5,265 nt of DNA, from contig JAUYTA010000288.1 of NCBI GenBank assembly GCA_030695265.1, forward strand, positions 1 to 5,265, written 5' to 3'. The DNA comes from Bacteroidota bacterium (GTDB taxonomy: Bacteria; Bacteroidota; Bacteroidia; Bacteroidales; Prolixibacteraceae). The translations under genes were made by a program, and so were the position numbers. Shown here one piece after another: positions 5,205-5,265 of this stretch (positions are counted from its first letter, which is position 1; each line of letters begins with the position of its first letter). The notes beneath the pieces are model-generated. The model had not been told where the DNA came from. It made no database searches and was given only the letters and a program-made list of their open reading frames with translations.

Positions 5205-5265
5205 TAGAGTGAGCAAATTTACCCGTAACTCATTTATCTATTGTTGTTTAATATCCAATACAATA

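Larger units (their letters stand above)
4730..5265. other. 536-nt gene-free, repeat-rich intergenic region
   Basis: No convincing coding sequence was found in any frame. The part nearest the peptidase gene (4731-4924) holds two diverged copies of a hairpin module. The part at 4997-5147 holds a nested palindromic element. A further hairpin lies at 5185-5204. Stretches 4925-4975 and 5205-5265 show nothing I can name. The peptidase promoter must lie in or beyond the left part, but no clear -33/-7 pair was found; TATGTTTT on the minus strand (4763-4770) is the best -7-like octamer. An open frame from an ATG at 5188 to the window end is judged chance. Confidence 0.6.

Noticed and set aside
5188..5265. 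Plus-strand ATG with 26 open codons to the window end, after an A-rich leader
   Set aside because: The peptide matches no family I know and has unremarkable composition. An open run of this length at a window edge is likely by chance, and the ATG lies inside a hairpin and repeat. It would need the next few hundred bases to judge.

Overview
The window looks like chromosomal DNA of a Bacteroidota bacterium. The evidence is a low G+C content, AT-rich starts without Shine-Dalgarno sites, a lipoprotein signal with an S-S-C lipobox, a secreted M1 peptidase ending in a type IX secretion (T9SS) sorting domain, and a soluble PAS-GAF histidine kinase of a style common in that phylum. Placement below phylum is not possible from this sequence alone.

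Layout from left to right. Positions 1-75 (minus) hold the first 25 codons of a lipoprotein gene that runs off the left edge. Positions 121-217 hold a small array of a 13-nt repeat flanked by near-identical 13-bp direct repeats; it touches the stop codon of the next gene. Positions 204-749 (minus) encode a small gluconate 2-dehydrogenase subunit 3 family protein with a twin-arginine-like signal. Positions 750-935 are a divergent, AT-rich promoter region with overlapping direct and inverted repeats. Positions 936-2813 (plus) encode a 625-residue cytoplasmic sensor histidine kinase: half of a PocR-like domain, then PAS, GAF, HisKA and HATPase. Positions 2810-4729 (minus) encode a 639-residue exported M1 zinc metallopeptidase with a T9SS tail. 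The kinase and peptidase genes converge and their stop codons overlap by 4 nt. Positions 4730-5265 have no convincing gene but are full of repeats: two diverged copies of a hairpin-bearing module next to the peptidase start, then a nested palindromic element centred near 5077.

Nothing links these genes as one pathway. The kinase has no response regulator here, the dehydrogenase subunit has no GMC catalytic partner here, and the peptidase is probably a stand-alone exported aminopeptidase. The window is mostly ordinary Bacteroidota chromosome. The points of interest are the intergenic repeats, the PocR domain that begins halfway through, and the tight convergent gene ends. I see no strong case for a new multi-gene system.
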